Source of the DNA: Macquaria australasica | Taxonomy: Eukaryota; Chordata; Actinopteri; Centrarchiformes; Percichthyidae | Direction of reading: 5' to 3' | Assembly: GCA_005408345.1 (NCBI GenBank) | Contig: SEMN01000894.1 | Span: 62,001 to 126,000, forward strand | DNA: 64,000 nt | In this document: positions 33,060-43,883 of the stretch, one piece after another | Layout: every line of letters begins with the position of its first letter | Numbering within the stretch: the stretch's first letter is position 1 | The notes under the pieces: generated by a model | Seen by the model: only the letters and a program-made list of their open reading frames with translations | Databases searched by the model: none | Told to the model about the DNA's origin: nothing | Made by a program: the position numbers and the translations under genes

Positions 33060-33391
33060 GTGATGTTCGTCCCACCCTGACGGTGCTGCCCCCCTCCAGA
33101 GAGGAGCTGCAGCAGGGGAAGGCCACGCTCATGTGCCTGGCCAACAAGGGCTTCCCCTCAGACTGGAGTCTGGCCTGGAAGGTGGACGGCAGCAGCAGCA
33201 GCAGCATCAGCTGGGAGGAGAGCAGGAGCCCCGGGGTGCTGGAGAAGGACGGCCGCTACAGCTGGAGCAGCACCCTGAGGCTCCCTGCAGACCAGTGGGG
33301 GAAGGTGGGCTCTGTGACCTGTGAGGCCACCCAGGGCTCCCAGACTCCGCTCTCAGAGACACTGAGGAGAGACCAGTGTCCCCAGTCCTGA
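33060..33391 (+). CDS. C3, light-chain constant exon with short Ser run
   Basis: The 332-bp exon runs from CTCCTAG|GT to TGA 33389-33391; polyA signal 33520-33525. It is 6 bp shorter than its siblings: five Ser codons instead of seven after KVDG. Other landmarks (LMCLANKGF, SLAWKVDG, VTCEATQG, QCPQS) are intact. Confidence 0.93.
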
Positions 33392-33933
33392 CCTGACTCA
33401 CTGGGACTCTGCTACTGGTTTTACTCTGCTACTTCTCTCTGTCTGGTTCTCTCTTTCTCTCATGACATGTTTCAACATTAACGTGTTCTTGCTTGTTGAT
33501 GGTTTCAACATTTTGAAACAATAAAGATTTTATCATGTATATTATCAAAGTGACATGTCTTTGGACTTCCTTTTGTTGATATATATTATACATTAGGCAA
33601 CATTAGTCAGATTAATGCACAAAGTCACAACAGTAACAAGTACATTTTTTCCCAATCGCTTTGTTGCAATACACACGTTAAGATCATTTTAATCATAAAT
33701 CATAAAGTTCTTTGTTATGACTAATGTCTACCCTTGAAGGAGATCCATGTGTTCTGTTCATGTGATGTTAACTCATACCTAGAAATTATTCTGAAGATCT
33801 GAATTAAAAAATAAAAAATAATAATGAAGATTTTCAGGATTAAAAATTAAAAGCAAGGTATCATCTGCATAAAGTGATATAACATGAATCCAAATCTTTT
33901 TACACTAAATCATTTTTAAATGAGACAGTTTAA

Positions 33934-34450
33934 AGGTTGGGTAGGCAGTTTTCTTTTGGCGTCATTGGGTAAAAATGCCATATTAACCATGCAGCATATT
34001 GTAATACACGTGGTCTGAGAGCAGACCTCTATTTCAGCCCCCCTCTTGCCAAAAATCTATCCTGTGACGGGAGACTTTAGCCTATCACAGGTTATTTCAG
34101 AGAGACGGTGTGTTCGTATTGGCTAAGCTACAAGAGCAGATGTGTATACGCGTCCCTTCAGATGGTGAAAACCTGATTCAGTGGAGGAAAATCCTGCCGA
34201 AAATCCTGAAACTTGTGATAAATGTCCAACAACTCCATTGCCTACAGCGGTGTGTAGTACAACACAACACGTCCTGGCTCCACACGGAGCTTCAGGCTCA
34301 TTCCGTTCAATGTCATGGCGCTCATAACGACGAGTGGCAAAGAGGCATGATGACAAACAGTGGGGAAAACAAGTCATGGCGGGAGGGACAGCGGTCTCGG
34401 TGAGGCTCACGCCGTGGAGAGCGAGCCCTACAAGAGATATAGTTTCACTG
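33934..34450. mobile_element. Truncated MITE-like element after C3
   Basis: Left end and TTAA as at 19378, but the right third is missing. It stops at TTTCACTG and is followed by a second partial copy of the post-C flank (ACATGTCTTTGGACTTCC). Confidence 0.65.
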
Positions 34451-34864
34451 TCACAAAGTGACATGTCTTTGGACTTCCTTTCTTTGACAAAATATTACAC
34501 AGTAAGAACATTAGACAGATTAATGCACAAAGTCACAACAGTAACAAGTTAATTTCTTCCAAATTGTGTTTTAATAATACACATAGTAAGACCATTTCAA
34601 TGGTAAATCACAAAGTTCTCTGTTATGACTAATGTCTACCCTTGAAGAAGATCCACGTGTTCTGTTCATGTGTTGTTGATTTGTATCTAGAAATTATTGT
34701 GAAGATCTGAATTTTAAAGTCTAAAAAGTAAAAAAGATTTTCAGGAGAAGAAATACAAAAAAGGGTACGATCTGCATAAAGCCATATACATGAGGCTAAT
34801 TGGAGATTTCTCACCAAATAATTTTTAAATGACACAGTTTAACTTCACAAAAAGACATTTTTCA
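34451..34864. repeat. Tandem partial repeat of post-C flank
   Basis: Resembles the flank after C1 (about 7432-7830) and comes after the truncated MITE, so this flank is present twice in series. Matching stretch at 62037-62450. Confidence 0.7.
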
Positions 34865-35807
34865 CTGTTGTATTGCAGTTTTTTCCGATTGCTTACACAC
34901 TTGTTGCGGAATTTGGCTCGCTGTGTCAAAACTTTACACACAAGCCAAATAAGACACAACACTTATAGCCAAACATCTCACTTCCATGTCAAAATTAACC
35001 TCTGTAATCAATACCTAACAATCCTTTTTCAAAATGGTATTTTTGTCCCAAATGACACACACATGCACCATCTGAATAAACCATTCAAAGCAGCAACAAC
35101 ACACTGATGTGCTTTATACATAACACTGCTGTCATTAGTACTTTGTAGCCTATACCTTTTAATTTTATTTTATATTGTTGTTTGTTCCTGAAAAGATTGT
35201 TGGGACATAAAAGAAATCATATTTCAATGAACACAAATATAGAAAGGGCTCAGAAAAGAATGATAGTTTATTCTTTACACAATCCAGGCTATTACAGTAC
35301 AAGAACATACATAAAAACAATTAAGTGCAATTACAGTACAGTACTGTAATACATAAACTCACAAAAAGAAAAACCATTACACAGTAAAAAAGTAATGTGC
35401 AAAACAAATAATAAAAACATACTGTAGGCCCATAAGGGATGGTTCATGGATCCCACCTTCTGTCAGGGTCTGGCCACATCACCTCATCCACGTTGCAAGC
35501 AATGTCCTCTCTGGCTAGGCAACGGGGAAAATATCACCTTGCGTGCCGTATCTAACCCTGGACTGACCCTACCTCACTGTCTCTGCATGCCTCCTCCATT
35601 GCTTGCAGAAGAGGCATACAGGAATGTGGTAGGCAGTCATAAACTTTCCAATGCCAAGCCGAAAAGAATTCCTCAATAGGATTGAGAAATGGGTCAGACA
35701 CATTCAGTCAAAACTGCAAGCTACAGGCAAGGCAGGTCACCTAGGTCACTTACTGCTTTGTCTGAACGTGTCTATTCAGTGCCAATAGGACACAATATAC
35801 TGACACA

Positions 35808-36059
35808 CTATTTTACAGTATAGTACAGTGACACTTGCACGTAATCATAACGAAGGTCTTTGACTCGAATGCTGTTCCTCTCAAATGGAACACTGTACAG
35901 CTGCTTCATTGTGATTGGATGTTGACACAAGATGCGGGAGAGTGTAGAACATCTGACCCGGTTTATGTTACCAAATGCTGTGTTATCTGCAATGATTTGC
36001 TCTTGTAATTGATGTAGGCGGATGGTGTTGTTGGCCAAGACAAAACTGAGGATCGCCAT
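35808..36059 (-). pseudogene. Transposase fragment (second DNA-binding region)
   Basis: The 83-codon frame includes AILSFVLANNTIRLHQLQEQ and TMKQLYSVPFERN, resembling the DNA-binding half of fish IS630/Tc1-like transposases. It lacks catalytic Asp and Glu residues. Copy at 63394-63645. Confidence 0.65.
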
Positions 36060-36269
36060 TTCTTATTCATGGGTAAATAGGCGCTGCCTTCCACTCGCAG
36101 GAGGTTGTCTGTCAGTTCTGTAGAAAATGCAAGAACATGATGTCATTGGTTAGGTTTTGTTTTTTTACATGTACTGTAATACTGTCCACAGTAACATCAA
36201 AACTGTAGTACATGCACTTTATAGCACTATACCTATTACCGTATTTTGTTTCGCTAAGGAGCATGGACC

Positions 36270-36862
36270 TGTTATGGAGGCTTAGTAGGACCCCAATAAA
36301 CAGAACAACAGACTAGGCCGTGATAGTTCACAAGCGAGTTTTATTGGTAGCAGAGGCAGCCGGGAAGGGGAGAAGTTCAGGGGTGATCCTGGACAAGCGC
36401 TGAATCCAGACCGGAGCCTAGACAGGGCGGAGGCGAGACATGGTAGAGGTCCGGGCAGGCAAGCGAGCTGGGTTGCACAGTGAGCGGAAAGCCAGACAGG
36501 CTGGGCAGGCAGATGGCTAAACGAGATAGCTGGACACCAGGTATACGAGAGTCTGTGGCACAGGGAAACAATTTGTCAGTAAGCAAACGAGGAGAAACAC
36601 AAGGAGAAGCTAGAGTCGTAGTTACCATACCGGTAGACGGATCGATCTGGCGATGAGTGAAGAGCAGGACCCGGTATTTGAAGGCTGGATAGGTGATTAG
36701 TAGATCAGTCATAGCTGCTCAGGTGAGAAGTGGAAAACCACCGCCACGCCCAGCCACGAACACACACCCACACACAACCACCAGGAAACAGGCAGAAACA
36801 CAAGGGGCCGGGAGAACAGAGACATACAAGGGAGGGAGAGGAGAACAGCCTCAACCGTAACA
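36270..36862 (-). mobile_element. LTR-like element nested in the transposon
   Basis: Minus strand: starts TGTTACGG, ends CCATAACA, with 5-bp duplications GGACC at 36265-36269 and 36863-36867. AATAAA lies close to its 3' end. TG...CA ends and a 5-bp duplication fit a solo LTR. No coding frame is supported. A partial copy begins at 63856. Confidence 0.65.
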
Positions 36863-37423
36863 GGACCTACTATGTATTGAGTATTCTACTGTGATGCAGA
36901 ATGATGTGCAACAATTACATAGGTACTGTCTAGTGCAGAAAATATACTGTAAGACATACCTGTTCTCCAATCTAAAGGTCCGTATTATGGATGCTACTGT
37001 GTAGCGACTCAGGTTGGGCTGTACTCTCAGCCCAGCCTCCCTCATCGTCAGGCCATGATTTATAACATGATCCACCAAAGTGGCCCTAATATTGTCAGAG
37101 ATACTGGTAAGACCCCTTCTTGGTTCTCATCCTCCTCCTTGTCCTCTTCCTCCTCTTTATCTTCTTCTCGCTCTCAACGCCTCCATGTTTCCAAAATTCT
37201 CACAAAAGCAGCAAGCTTACCTGAGGTCTATTTGTAGGGATGTTTTGCAATGTGTGTTTAGCAGAATTGCAAATAAAGTGTAAAGCTGATCAATGTGCAC
37301 TTTTGTGTTTGTAGTATTGCTGCCTTGGTTTAAGGTATGGTTACATGAGTTAAAGATTTGACTCTTTTGTCTGAGCATTCACGTTTAGTGTGTAAGCAAT
37401 CGGAAAAAAATGTAAAATAACAG

Positions 37424-37722
37424 CCAGAATGGAAGGATTTTATAATTTTATGATACAATTTTACAAAGAAATGATGCTCAGTGTAGACTATAATGTTTCA
37501 AGAGCTGCAATTGTACAGTTGTTCTGACTTTGAGCCAACTTATATTTATGGACAAACTGCACAAAAAATACTTCTGAAAGTATATTTAACAAAAGTATGC
37601 AAAAGGTTTTAATGATGAAATTGTTATTGTGGTCTACAGTAAAAATGTGTGTTAATAAAACCTCTAATGTTTAAATTTCTGTGCAGCTGTTGATTCAGAT
37701 CAGTTCCTCTCCAGCTGAGGGA
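37424..37722. other. Spacer before V7
   Basis: AT-rich, no gene. Its right end (CAGCTGTTGATTCAGATCAG) is the conserved flank of second-family V signals. Confidence 0.5.
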
Positions 37723-37750
37723 GGTTTTTGTTCGACATTGTATCACTGTG
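37723..37750 (-). other. V7 12-bp recombination signal
   Basis: Heptamer CACAGTG 37744-37750, spacer ATACAATGTCGA, nonamer ACAAAAACC 37723-37731. Confidence 0.93.
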
Positions 37751-38318
37751 TGAACGGCCAGCTGCTACACTGTTGACAATAATAATCTCCTGCATCTTCA
37801 GTCTGGATTCCACTGATGGTCAGAGTGAAGTCAGTTCCAGATCCACTTCCACTAAAACGATCTGAAACTCCAGACTGACGGTTTGTAGAATAATATATCA
37901 AGAGTTTGGGAGATTCTCCAGGTTTCTGAAGGTACCAGTTGAGGCACGTACCAACACTTGAACTGGCTTTACATCTGATAGAGACAGTCTGTCCTGGAAC
38001 AACAGACTGAGATCCAGGAGACTGAGTCAGGATTATTTGTCCTGATGAACCTGGAAAACATGAAAAAGACGAGAAGGGTTATTGAGACAAATCCAGTTTG
38101 GAGAAAGATGATCAACATCCAAACAGAAGAGTCTCATTTCTTTAACATAGAGAAGAGATGGAAGAAGGTCAATGCTGCTTGTTTCACTGTTTCTCCATCA
38201 CAGCAGAACATCATTGTGGTGAACCTGGTTGCATCCTGAAGCAAAGTTTTCAGAAGAGAGTCTCACCCTGAACAAGGAGCCCCAGGGTGGCCAGCAGGAG
38301 AATCAGTGACATCAACAT
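37751..38318 (-). CDS. V7, second-family light-chain V gene (intact)
   Basis: Leader exon 38267-38318 (MLMSLILLLATLGLLVQG), donor G|GTGAGA; V exon 37751-38050 (300 bp) after acceptor TTTTCCAG. The mature start is GSSGQIILTQSPGSQSVV. Framework-1 Cys in VSIRCKAS, WYLQKPGESPKLLIY, FTLTISGIQTEDAGDYYC. Extra cysteines occur in CDR1 (SSVGTCLN) and CDR3 (QQCSSWPF). It is much closer to mammalian-style V-kappa than the main family and has a CDR3 of usual length. It has no J or C of its own; the nearest are J6 and C3 to the left. Confidence 0.88.
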
Positions 38319-38412
38319 TGTGCTGCCGGAGTGTCAGTGGCTCTGAAAGGCCTGGACAGCCACTGATCAACACTGGCCTCTTAACGGCTGGGAGCAGAGA
38401 GGCAGGACACAT

Positions 38413-38420
38413 ATGCAAAC
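38413..38420 (-). promoter_or_regulatory. V7 octamer-like element
   Basis: GTTTGCAT on the minus strand, one base from ATTTGCAT, about 95 bp upstream of the ATG. A weak TATA-like TTAAGAG lies near 38380. Confidence 0.55.
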
Positions 38421-39834
38421 ACACAGAGTCAGTGAACTGTAGCTGTCCTCAGCATATCATGATGTTTCCCCTCAGAGCTGAGAGAACAGACTGTTTAAAT
38501 CATTCATGACATGATGGGTTTGGTTTTCATCAAGCAGTTAGGGTGAAGTTGATTGTTTAATTATTAAAGCCTAATAAACTGAATAGTCTTCATCATTTAA
38601 CAATGTGTGCTTCATCTTCTTATTCGTGTACCATACATATAATTACTGGTGTGAAATGAAATAATGCAAATACAAAACAAGAGATCCTCTTCACAAAGAT
38701 CTGTGCACTTGGTTTAATTATGTAAAAACTTTCTTCAGTGTTAACACAGAATGAGAGAACATTTGAAAATGTAGACATTCCAGTAAGTAGTCCAAATGCT
38801 AAACATCTGTGTTTCCTCACACAAACCCTTACGACAATGAAAGATAAGTAATGAGACAGAAAACCAAGTAATTACAACCAACTGCAATAAACCAAAAACA
38901 TTGACACCATTAAAAATCATCAGGCAAATCCTGTCGTAGCTCATTACGACATAGTTTAAAAAGAAAATCATCATATTGAGCCTTTCAAATATCAAATTCT
39001 TCATTTAAGTAAAAAGGTATTTTTCACCTTTTCTCCAGATTGTCTCTTTTGTGCAGCTTAACTCAAATCTAAAGGGAAATCTTTTTACGTTCATTAATTC
39101 TCTGTTTCAGGGGATGGGTGGCCTTTCCCACATACACTTTGTCACAAGAACTTTTCAACACATAAACAACATTGGTATTACATGTGATGACATAAAAGAA
39201 AATCGATTACCTGTTTTGAATGTAAAACATAGAGTGTTTTTGTATTGTGGCTCTGTGCATAACTGCCGCATCACAGTGGGTTTGATGGGGTCTATTTCTT
39301 TGATAGAAAGTAGTTCCAGAAAAAACTGTCGACAGTGAAGTCTGTGGATTTTCAGGACTTTATTCCTGAAATAGTAAGTTGATTTTGAGTGTTGCAAATG
39401 TATTCATTTGATTCTTTGAGCACTGTGAACATAATCCATTCATGTCCACTGTACGGGGGAACTATCTGCATGGTTTGATACCACTGAGAGTAAGTGAGAT
39501 AATATGAAAGGGGAGTGAGTGTAGCAAGAAAACCTGCTTTGATTACTGATCAGATCAGGGGCTGAAAGAAGGGAGGATGAGGAAACTGTGATGGACGACA
39601 TGATTTGATTTTATGAAGTTTGACTCTGAGATGAGAAGTCTGAGATGTTGGTGAATTTATTGATGGAAGAAACCAGGAGTTCAATTTGGAATGAAATAAG
39701 TCATGGACACACAGGATTTCCATGTCTACTGAACCTTTGTAAATACATCTGTACTGATACACTAGGTTTATGTTAACTTATCATTAAAGATACAGAAGGT
39801 AAACTGAGTAGTCTTTTCTATAACATGAATGAGG
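38421..39834. other. Spacer between V7 and V8
   Basis: From about 38838 to 39290 it matches 793-1250 of the duplicated block, including a GIY-YIG fragment (minus, about 39080-39210). The rest shows no gene. Confidence 0.6.
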
Positions 39835-39935
39835 TGTGTGTGTGTGTGTGTGTGTCCTCAGTGAAGTGTATCAGTCTCTGCAGTAGCTTCCAGCTGCAGC
39901 AGTCAGTTCAGTTTCTGTTCAGTCTAACTGAGGGA

Positions 39936-39963
39936 GGTTTTTGTACGACGCTTTTTCACTGTG
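39936..39963 (-). other. V8 12-bp recombination signal
   Basis: Heptamer 39957-39963, nonamer 39936-39944. TG tract 39835-39855. Confidence 0.95.
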
Positions 39964-40443
39964 TGAACAACCACTGACTGTTGATGCTATGTAGACTCTG
40001 ACAGTAGTAAACTGCTGCATCTTCAGTCTGGACTCCACTGATGGTCAGAGTGAAGTCAGAGTTTGATCCACTGCCTGTAAAACGACCTGGAATCCCTGAT
40101 GCTCGCTGAGTAGCATAGTAAATGAGCAGTTTGGGAGTTTCTCCATCTCTCTGTTGGTACCAGGCTAAATAGTGGTAGCTACTATAATAAACATTCTGAC
40201 TGGTCCTACAGCTGATGGAGACGGAGGCTCCCAGAGCAGAGCTCACTGCTCCAGGCTGAGTCACTGTGACCTGGCCTCTGGACTCTGAGGAGACAGAGAC
40301 AAAAACATAAAGCAGCGTCATGGTTTTGTCGGCTTCATTTCAGAGGGACGGATGTTCATAGAGGAGAGGAGTTTGATTCTCTGGACTTTACCTGTGAAGC
40401 AGCAGCAGAGGAGAGTCCAGATGAGGACGGAGGTCAAAGTCAT
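39964..40443 (-). CDS. V8, orphan light-chain V gene (intact)
   Basis: Leader exon 40392-40443, V exon 39964-40284 (321 bp). Framework 1 VSISCRTSQ as in V2 and V12; CDR1 NVYYSSYHY, CDR2 YATQRAS, germline CDR3 QSLHSINSQWLF (as V2); GIPGRF as in V1. Open with Cys and Trp. No J or C follows. Confidence 0.92.
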
Positions 40444-40523
40444 GTTTTTGATGAGGAGGATTTCTGTGGCTTCTGTTGTGATGAAGGACAGCTGTCAGTC
40501 ACCCAGTATTCAACTCTCAGGAC

Positions 40524-40569
40524 TATAAACTCTCCCAGAGCACTGGAGCATGGTGCTGCTGATGCAAAG
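40524..40569 (-). promoter_or_regulatory. V8 promoter elements
   Basis: Octamer-like CTTTGCAT 40562-40569; TATA 40524-40530. Confidence 0.75.
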
Positions 40570-40652
40570 TGGCTCTCTATGGAAATGCTCTGACTGACTC
40601 CAACAGGGACTTGGATTATTCTGATGATGCTGGTTATCAATGGATCGATCAA

Positions 40653-41107
40653 TATATCAGAGTACTGATAAGAAACTTTTCAATTCTTTTAAAAACCATG
40701 AGTTAATATAGTGATGTGTATATATACCCAATATTTTGGAAACAATAATGTAATGAGATTATTCTTAATGTAATGTTAATGCAAGCCAGACATGATGGAA
40801 GTAAATTCATCCTTTGTTCCACATTCTTTATAGCTTTTGTGGCTGCAGAAACTTCTTCATTACACCAACTGCAAATTTGTTTTTTGGTAACAAATCCGAT
40901 TGTTTAAATATTTGTAGGTAAATTTGTTAAACTGTATGTGTTTTATAAATTAAGTGTTGCATTGGCAGAAACTCTAATGTTGAAAGAGTTTTAGAAGTGT
41001 CCAGAAAGTTTAATGAATCTGAGTAAACTACAAAGTCTGAGAAGAATTCATTGCATTTCAACTATAAAGTAGTATATTATCAGCATATTATATCATGATG
41101 GTATCAG
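40653..41107. other. Spacer after V8
   Basis: No gene and no Ig segment seen; sequence differs from flanks of other V genes. Confidence 0.5.
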
Positions 41108-41316
41108 TATCAGATAAGATAAGAGAAGATAAGCCTAAGGGAGGGAGTTTTCCTTGCCACTGTTGCCTAGTGCTGCTCATGGTGGGAATTGTTGGGTCTC
41201 TGTAAATATAAGGAGTTGGTCTAAACTTGCTCTACTCGAAAAAGTGCCCTGAGATAACTTTGTTATGATATGGCGCTATATAAATAAAACTGAATTGAAT
41301 TGAATTGAATTGAATT
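41108..41316 (+). mobile_element. LINE 3' end with (GAATT)n tail
   Basis: Plus strand: (GATAA)-like start, then TTTTCCTTGCCACTGTTGCC, GGCGCTATATAAATAAAACTG and five GAATT units. Same repeat as the inverted one at 8922-9340. It sits exactly where the diverged copy of the duplicated block starts. Confidence 0.6.
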
Positions 41317-42056
41317 GGAGATACTCAGATGGGGGGCGGTATGATTCTAATGAGCCCGCTTTCTATGTAAGAAGGGGAGCCAAATCCTGAACGGCCTGTT
41401 GGTTCACATATTTTCTGACCTCGGCAGCCCACAAAAAATTGACTGGGTTGTCTTATTTCACAGTTTGTGGGTAGGTAGGCACTCCAGATACCCAAATATA
41501 AGTGCAAAAACACTGAAAAGTGGGTTTTTCATGATATGTTCCCTTTAAGGCAATCTAAAACCTTTTTTCCTTAAGTATTATTTTTTGTAAAATATTCACA
41601 TTCAAGTGTTTTGAAAAACCTCAAGCACAAAGGAAAAAGAAACAGACAAAGATGAACTCTAATGGGTTACTATTTTCAAACTGGATTCAAATTCTAATCT
41701 ACAGATTTGAAATGAAATTAAAAAAGACACACAGCTTAAAGAAAGTATCAGGTTCCGATTTCTTGACTTTATAAATTTCTCTTTTCAGTTCAGTTTCAGT
41801 AATTGGGTTGAATTCATTACAGAATGAAAGTATCATCATCTGTATAAATCTGTCTGATGAGAGAGTTGATATCAGTTGACTCAAACTCAGAGAAGGTTAG
41901 AAATTTAACCTTTACCTAAAAATATGGAATGAAATTAAATGCAGTATTGTCATATTTAAGATGTTATTTAACTACATGTAATTATGAGGAATATTTTGTT
42001 ATGTTTCCATTTCTCTGCAGCTGTTGATTCAGATCAGTTCTTCTCCAGCTGAGGAA
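41317..42056. repeat. Diverged partial copy of the duplicated block
   Basis: Matches 2151-2848 with many small indels; no gene. Confidence 0.75.
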
Positions 42057-42084
42057 GGTTTTTGTACGACATTGTATCACTGTG
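42057..42084 (-). other. V9 12-bp recombination signal
   Basis: Heptamer 42078-42084, spacer ATACAATGTCGT, nonamer 42057-42065: intact beside a broken V. Confidence 0.9.
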
Positions 42085-42350
42085 TGAACGGGAAGCTGTA
42101 ACCCTGCTGACAGTAATAAACTCCTGCATCTTCAGTCTGGACTCCTCTGATGGTCAGAGTGAAGTCAGTCTGATGTGCTGTTGCACTGACACGATCTGAA
42201 ACTCCAGACTGACGTTCTGTAGTATCATAAATGAGGAGATTAGGACCTTCTGCAGTTTTCTGAAGGTACCAGTTAATGTCATCACCTATAAGTGTACTGG
42301 CTTTACATCTGATAGAGACAGTCTGTCCTGGAACAACAGATTGAGATCAG
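42085..42350 (-). pseudogene. V9, 5'-truncated second-family V pseudogene
   Basis: The open frame runs from SQSVVPGQTVSIRCKAS through WYLQKTAEGPNLLIY to TDFTLTIRGVQTEDAGVYYC and CDR3 QQGYSFPF. The leader exon, splice acceptor and about nine N-terminal residues are missing; similarity to V7 stops near 42350. Framework 3 is odd (RVSATAHQTD for RFSGSGSGTD). It lacks the two extra Cys of V7. It shows what the three shredded relics once looked like. Confidence 0.8.
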
Positions 42351-42403
42351 GCATTGACTCTTGAGCAGCATGTGAAGTGTTTGATTCACTTCTGTTTTTT
42401 CCA

Positions 42404-42895
42404 GTTGAGATTCATTGTTAAACTGTGGCCCACTGTACCTCAAGCTAAAATAAAGATGATCATTCACACATTTATTTTATCCATTTAGACTGTTGTAACT
42501 CCAGTTTGTCTTGTCTTCCCCACCACAGAATTACTAACAAATGGTCCAGAGAGCTGTTGTTTGTTTTTACTGGCTCCCCATTAAATTAAAAATCCAGTTC
42601 AAGATACTTGTGATCACTTTTTGTGTTCTACATGGTCAGGCACCCTCCTCTATCAGTGAGCTTGTACAGGCCTGTACGACTAGTGAACTACTTAAAAGTG
42701 AAAGCGCCTTTGAGGTTGGGGTTTTTGACCTTTGGCAGTGGCTCCAGTTGGGCATAAGTGGACACTGTGGACTCCTTCAAAAGGCAGCTAAAGTCCCACC
42801 TGTTTAGACTGGATTTTGCATTTTCATTGTCTGTATTTCATGTGTGTTGCTTTTATCTTTTATTCAAAAGCATTTTTGAAGTCCTATATAAAATG
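42404..42895 (+). mobile_element. L2-type LINE 3' fragment, copy 3
   Basis: Reads VLHGQAPSSISELVQ and the same 3' end as 3845-4330. Confidence 0.7.
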
Positions 42896-43163
42896 TTCTA
42901 CTTCCTGACTTACTGACTAAAGGAAAATGCCGGGGGGTTCAATGAAAAGTGCAAGACCAGTGGAAGTAAAGAAATTTCATATTTAAAAATTGTTTTAATT
43001 TGTCAGTAAATGTGTTGTTGCAGATAGAGGGGGTGAAAAATATCCATCTTATCAAGTGTGTGTGTGTGTGTGTGTGTGTGTGCCCTCAGTGAAGTGTATC
43101 AGTCTCTGCAGTAGCTTCCAGCTGCAGCAGTCAGTTCAGTTTCTGTTCAGTCTGACTGAGGGA

Positions 43164-43191
43164 GGTTTTTGTACGACGCTTTTTCACTGTG
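43164..43191 (-). other. V10 12-bp recombination signal
   Basis: Heptamer 43185-43191, nonamer 43164-43172. TG tract 43057-43082. Confidence 0.95.
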
Positions 43192-43674
43192 TGAACACAG
43201 CTTGACTGTTGATATAGTGATAACTCTGACAGTAGTAAACTGCTGCATCTTCAGTCTGGACTCCACTGATGGTCAGAGTGAAGTCAGAGTTTGATCCACT
43301 GCCTGTAAAACGATCTGGAATCCCTGATGCTCGAGTGCTAGCAGCGTAAATGAGGAGTTTAGGAGTTTCTCCATCTCTCTGTTGGTACCAGGCTAAATAG
43401 TGGTTGGGGCTACTATAAAAAACATTCTGACTGGTCCTACATCTGATGGAGACGGAGGCTCCCAGAGCAGAGCTCACTGCTCCAGGCTGAGTCACTGTGA
43501 CCTGGCCTCTGGACTCTGAGGAGACAGAGACAAAAACATAAAGCAGCATCATGGTTTTGTCGGCTTCATTTCAGAGGGACGGATGTTCATAGAGGAGAGG
43601 AGTTTGATTCTCTGGACTTTACCTGTGAAGCAGCAGCAGAGGAGAGTCCAGATGAGGACGGAGGTCAAAGTCAT
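43192..43674 (-). CDS. V10, orphan light-chain V gene (intact)
   Basis: Leader exon 43623-43674, V exon 43192-43515 (324 bp). Framework 1 is unique (VSIRCRTSQ); CDR1 NVFYSSPNHY, close to V4; CDR2 AASTRAS; germline CDR3 QSYHYINSQAVF. Conserved residues intact. No J or C: the same duplicated spacer that follows V5 follows here. Confidence 0.92.
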
Positions 43675-43754
43675 GTTTTTGATGAGGAGGATTTCTGTGG
43701 CTTCTGTTGTGATGAAGGACAGCTGTCAGTCATCCAGTGTTCAGCTCTCAGGAC

Positions 43755-43800
43755 TATAAACTCTCCCAGAGCACTGGAGCATGGTGCTGCTGATGCAAAG
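43755..43800 (-). promoter_or_regulatory. V10 promoter elements
   Basis: Octamer-like CTTTGCAT 43793-43800; TATA 43755-43761. Confidence 0.75.
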
Positions 43801-43883
43801 TGGCTCTCTATGGAAATGCTCTGACTGACTCCAACAGGGACTTGGATTACTCTGATGATGCTGTTTATCAATGGATCGATCAA

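Larger units (their letters stand above)
33392..36414. repeat. Near-identical duplication after C3 (copy at 60963-64000)
   Basis: From the polyA signal onward the two copies stay in register at an offset of 27586 with no net indel for about 2.9 kb. Only a few substitutions were noticed, e.g. near 33719, 35019 and 36190. Confidence 0.9.
34865..37423 (-). mobile_element. Decayed Tc1/IS630-type DNA transposon with nested LTR-like element
   Basis: Terminal inverted repeats share CCGATTGCTTACACACT with a T-run (left 34879-34901, right 37387-37409), and weaker similarity extends outward. Minus-strand scraps appear in transposase order: a helix-turn-helix piece (HVINHGLTMREAGLRVQPNL, 37078-36960), a second one (ITMKQLYSVPFERNSIRVKD, 36059-35808) and a C-terminal DDE piece (NPIEEFFSAWHWKVYDCL, near 35690-35450). 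The centre of the catalytic domain is missing and an LTR-like element splits the first part. Confidence 0.75.
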
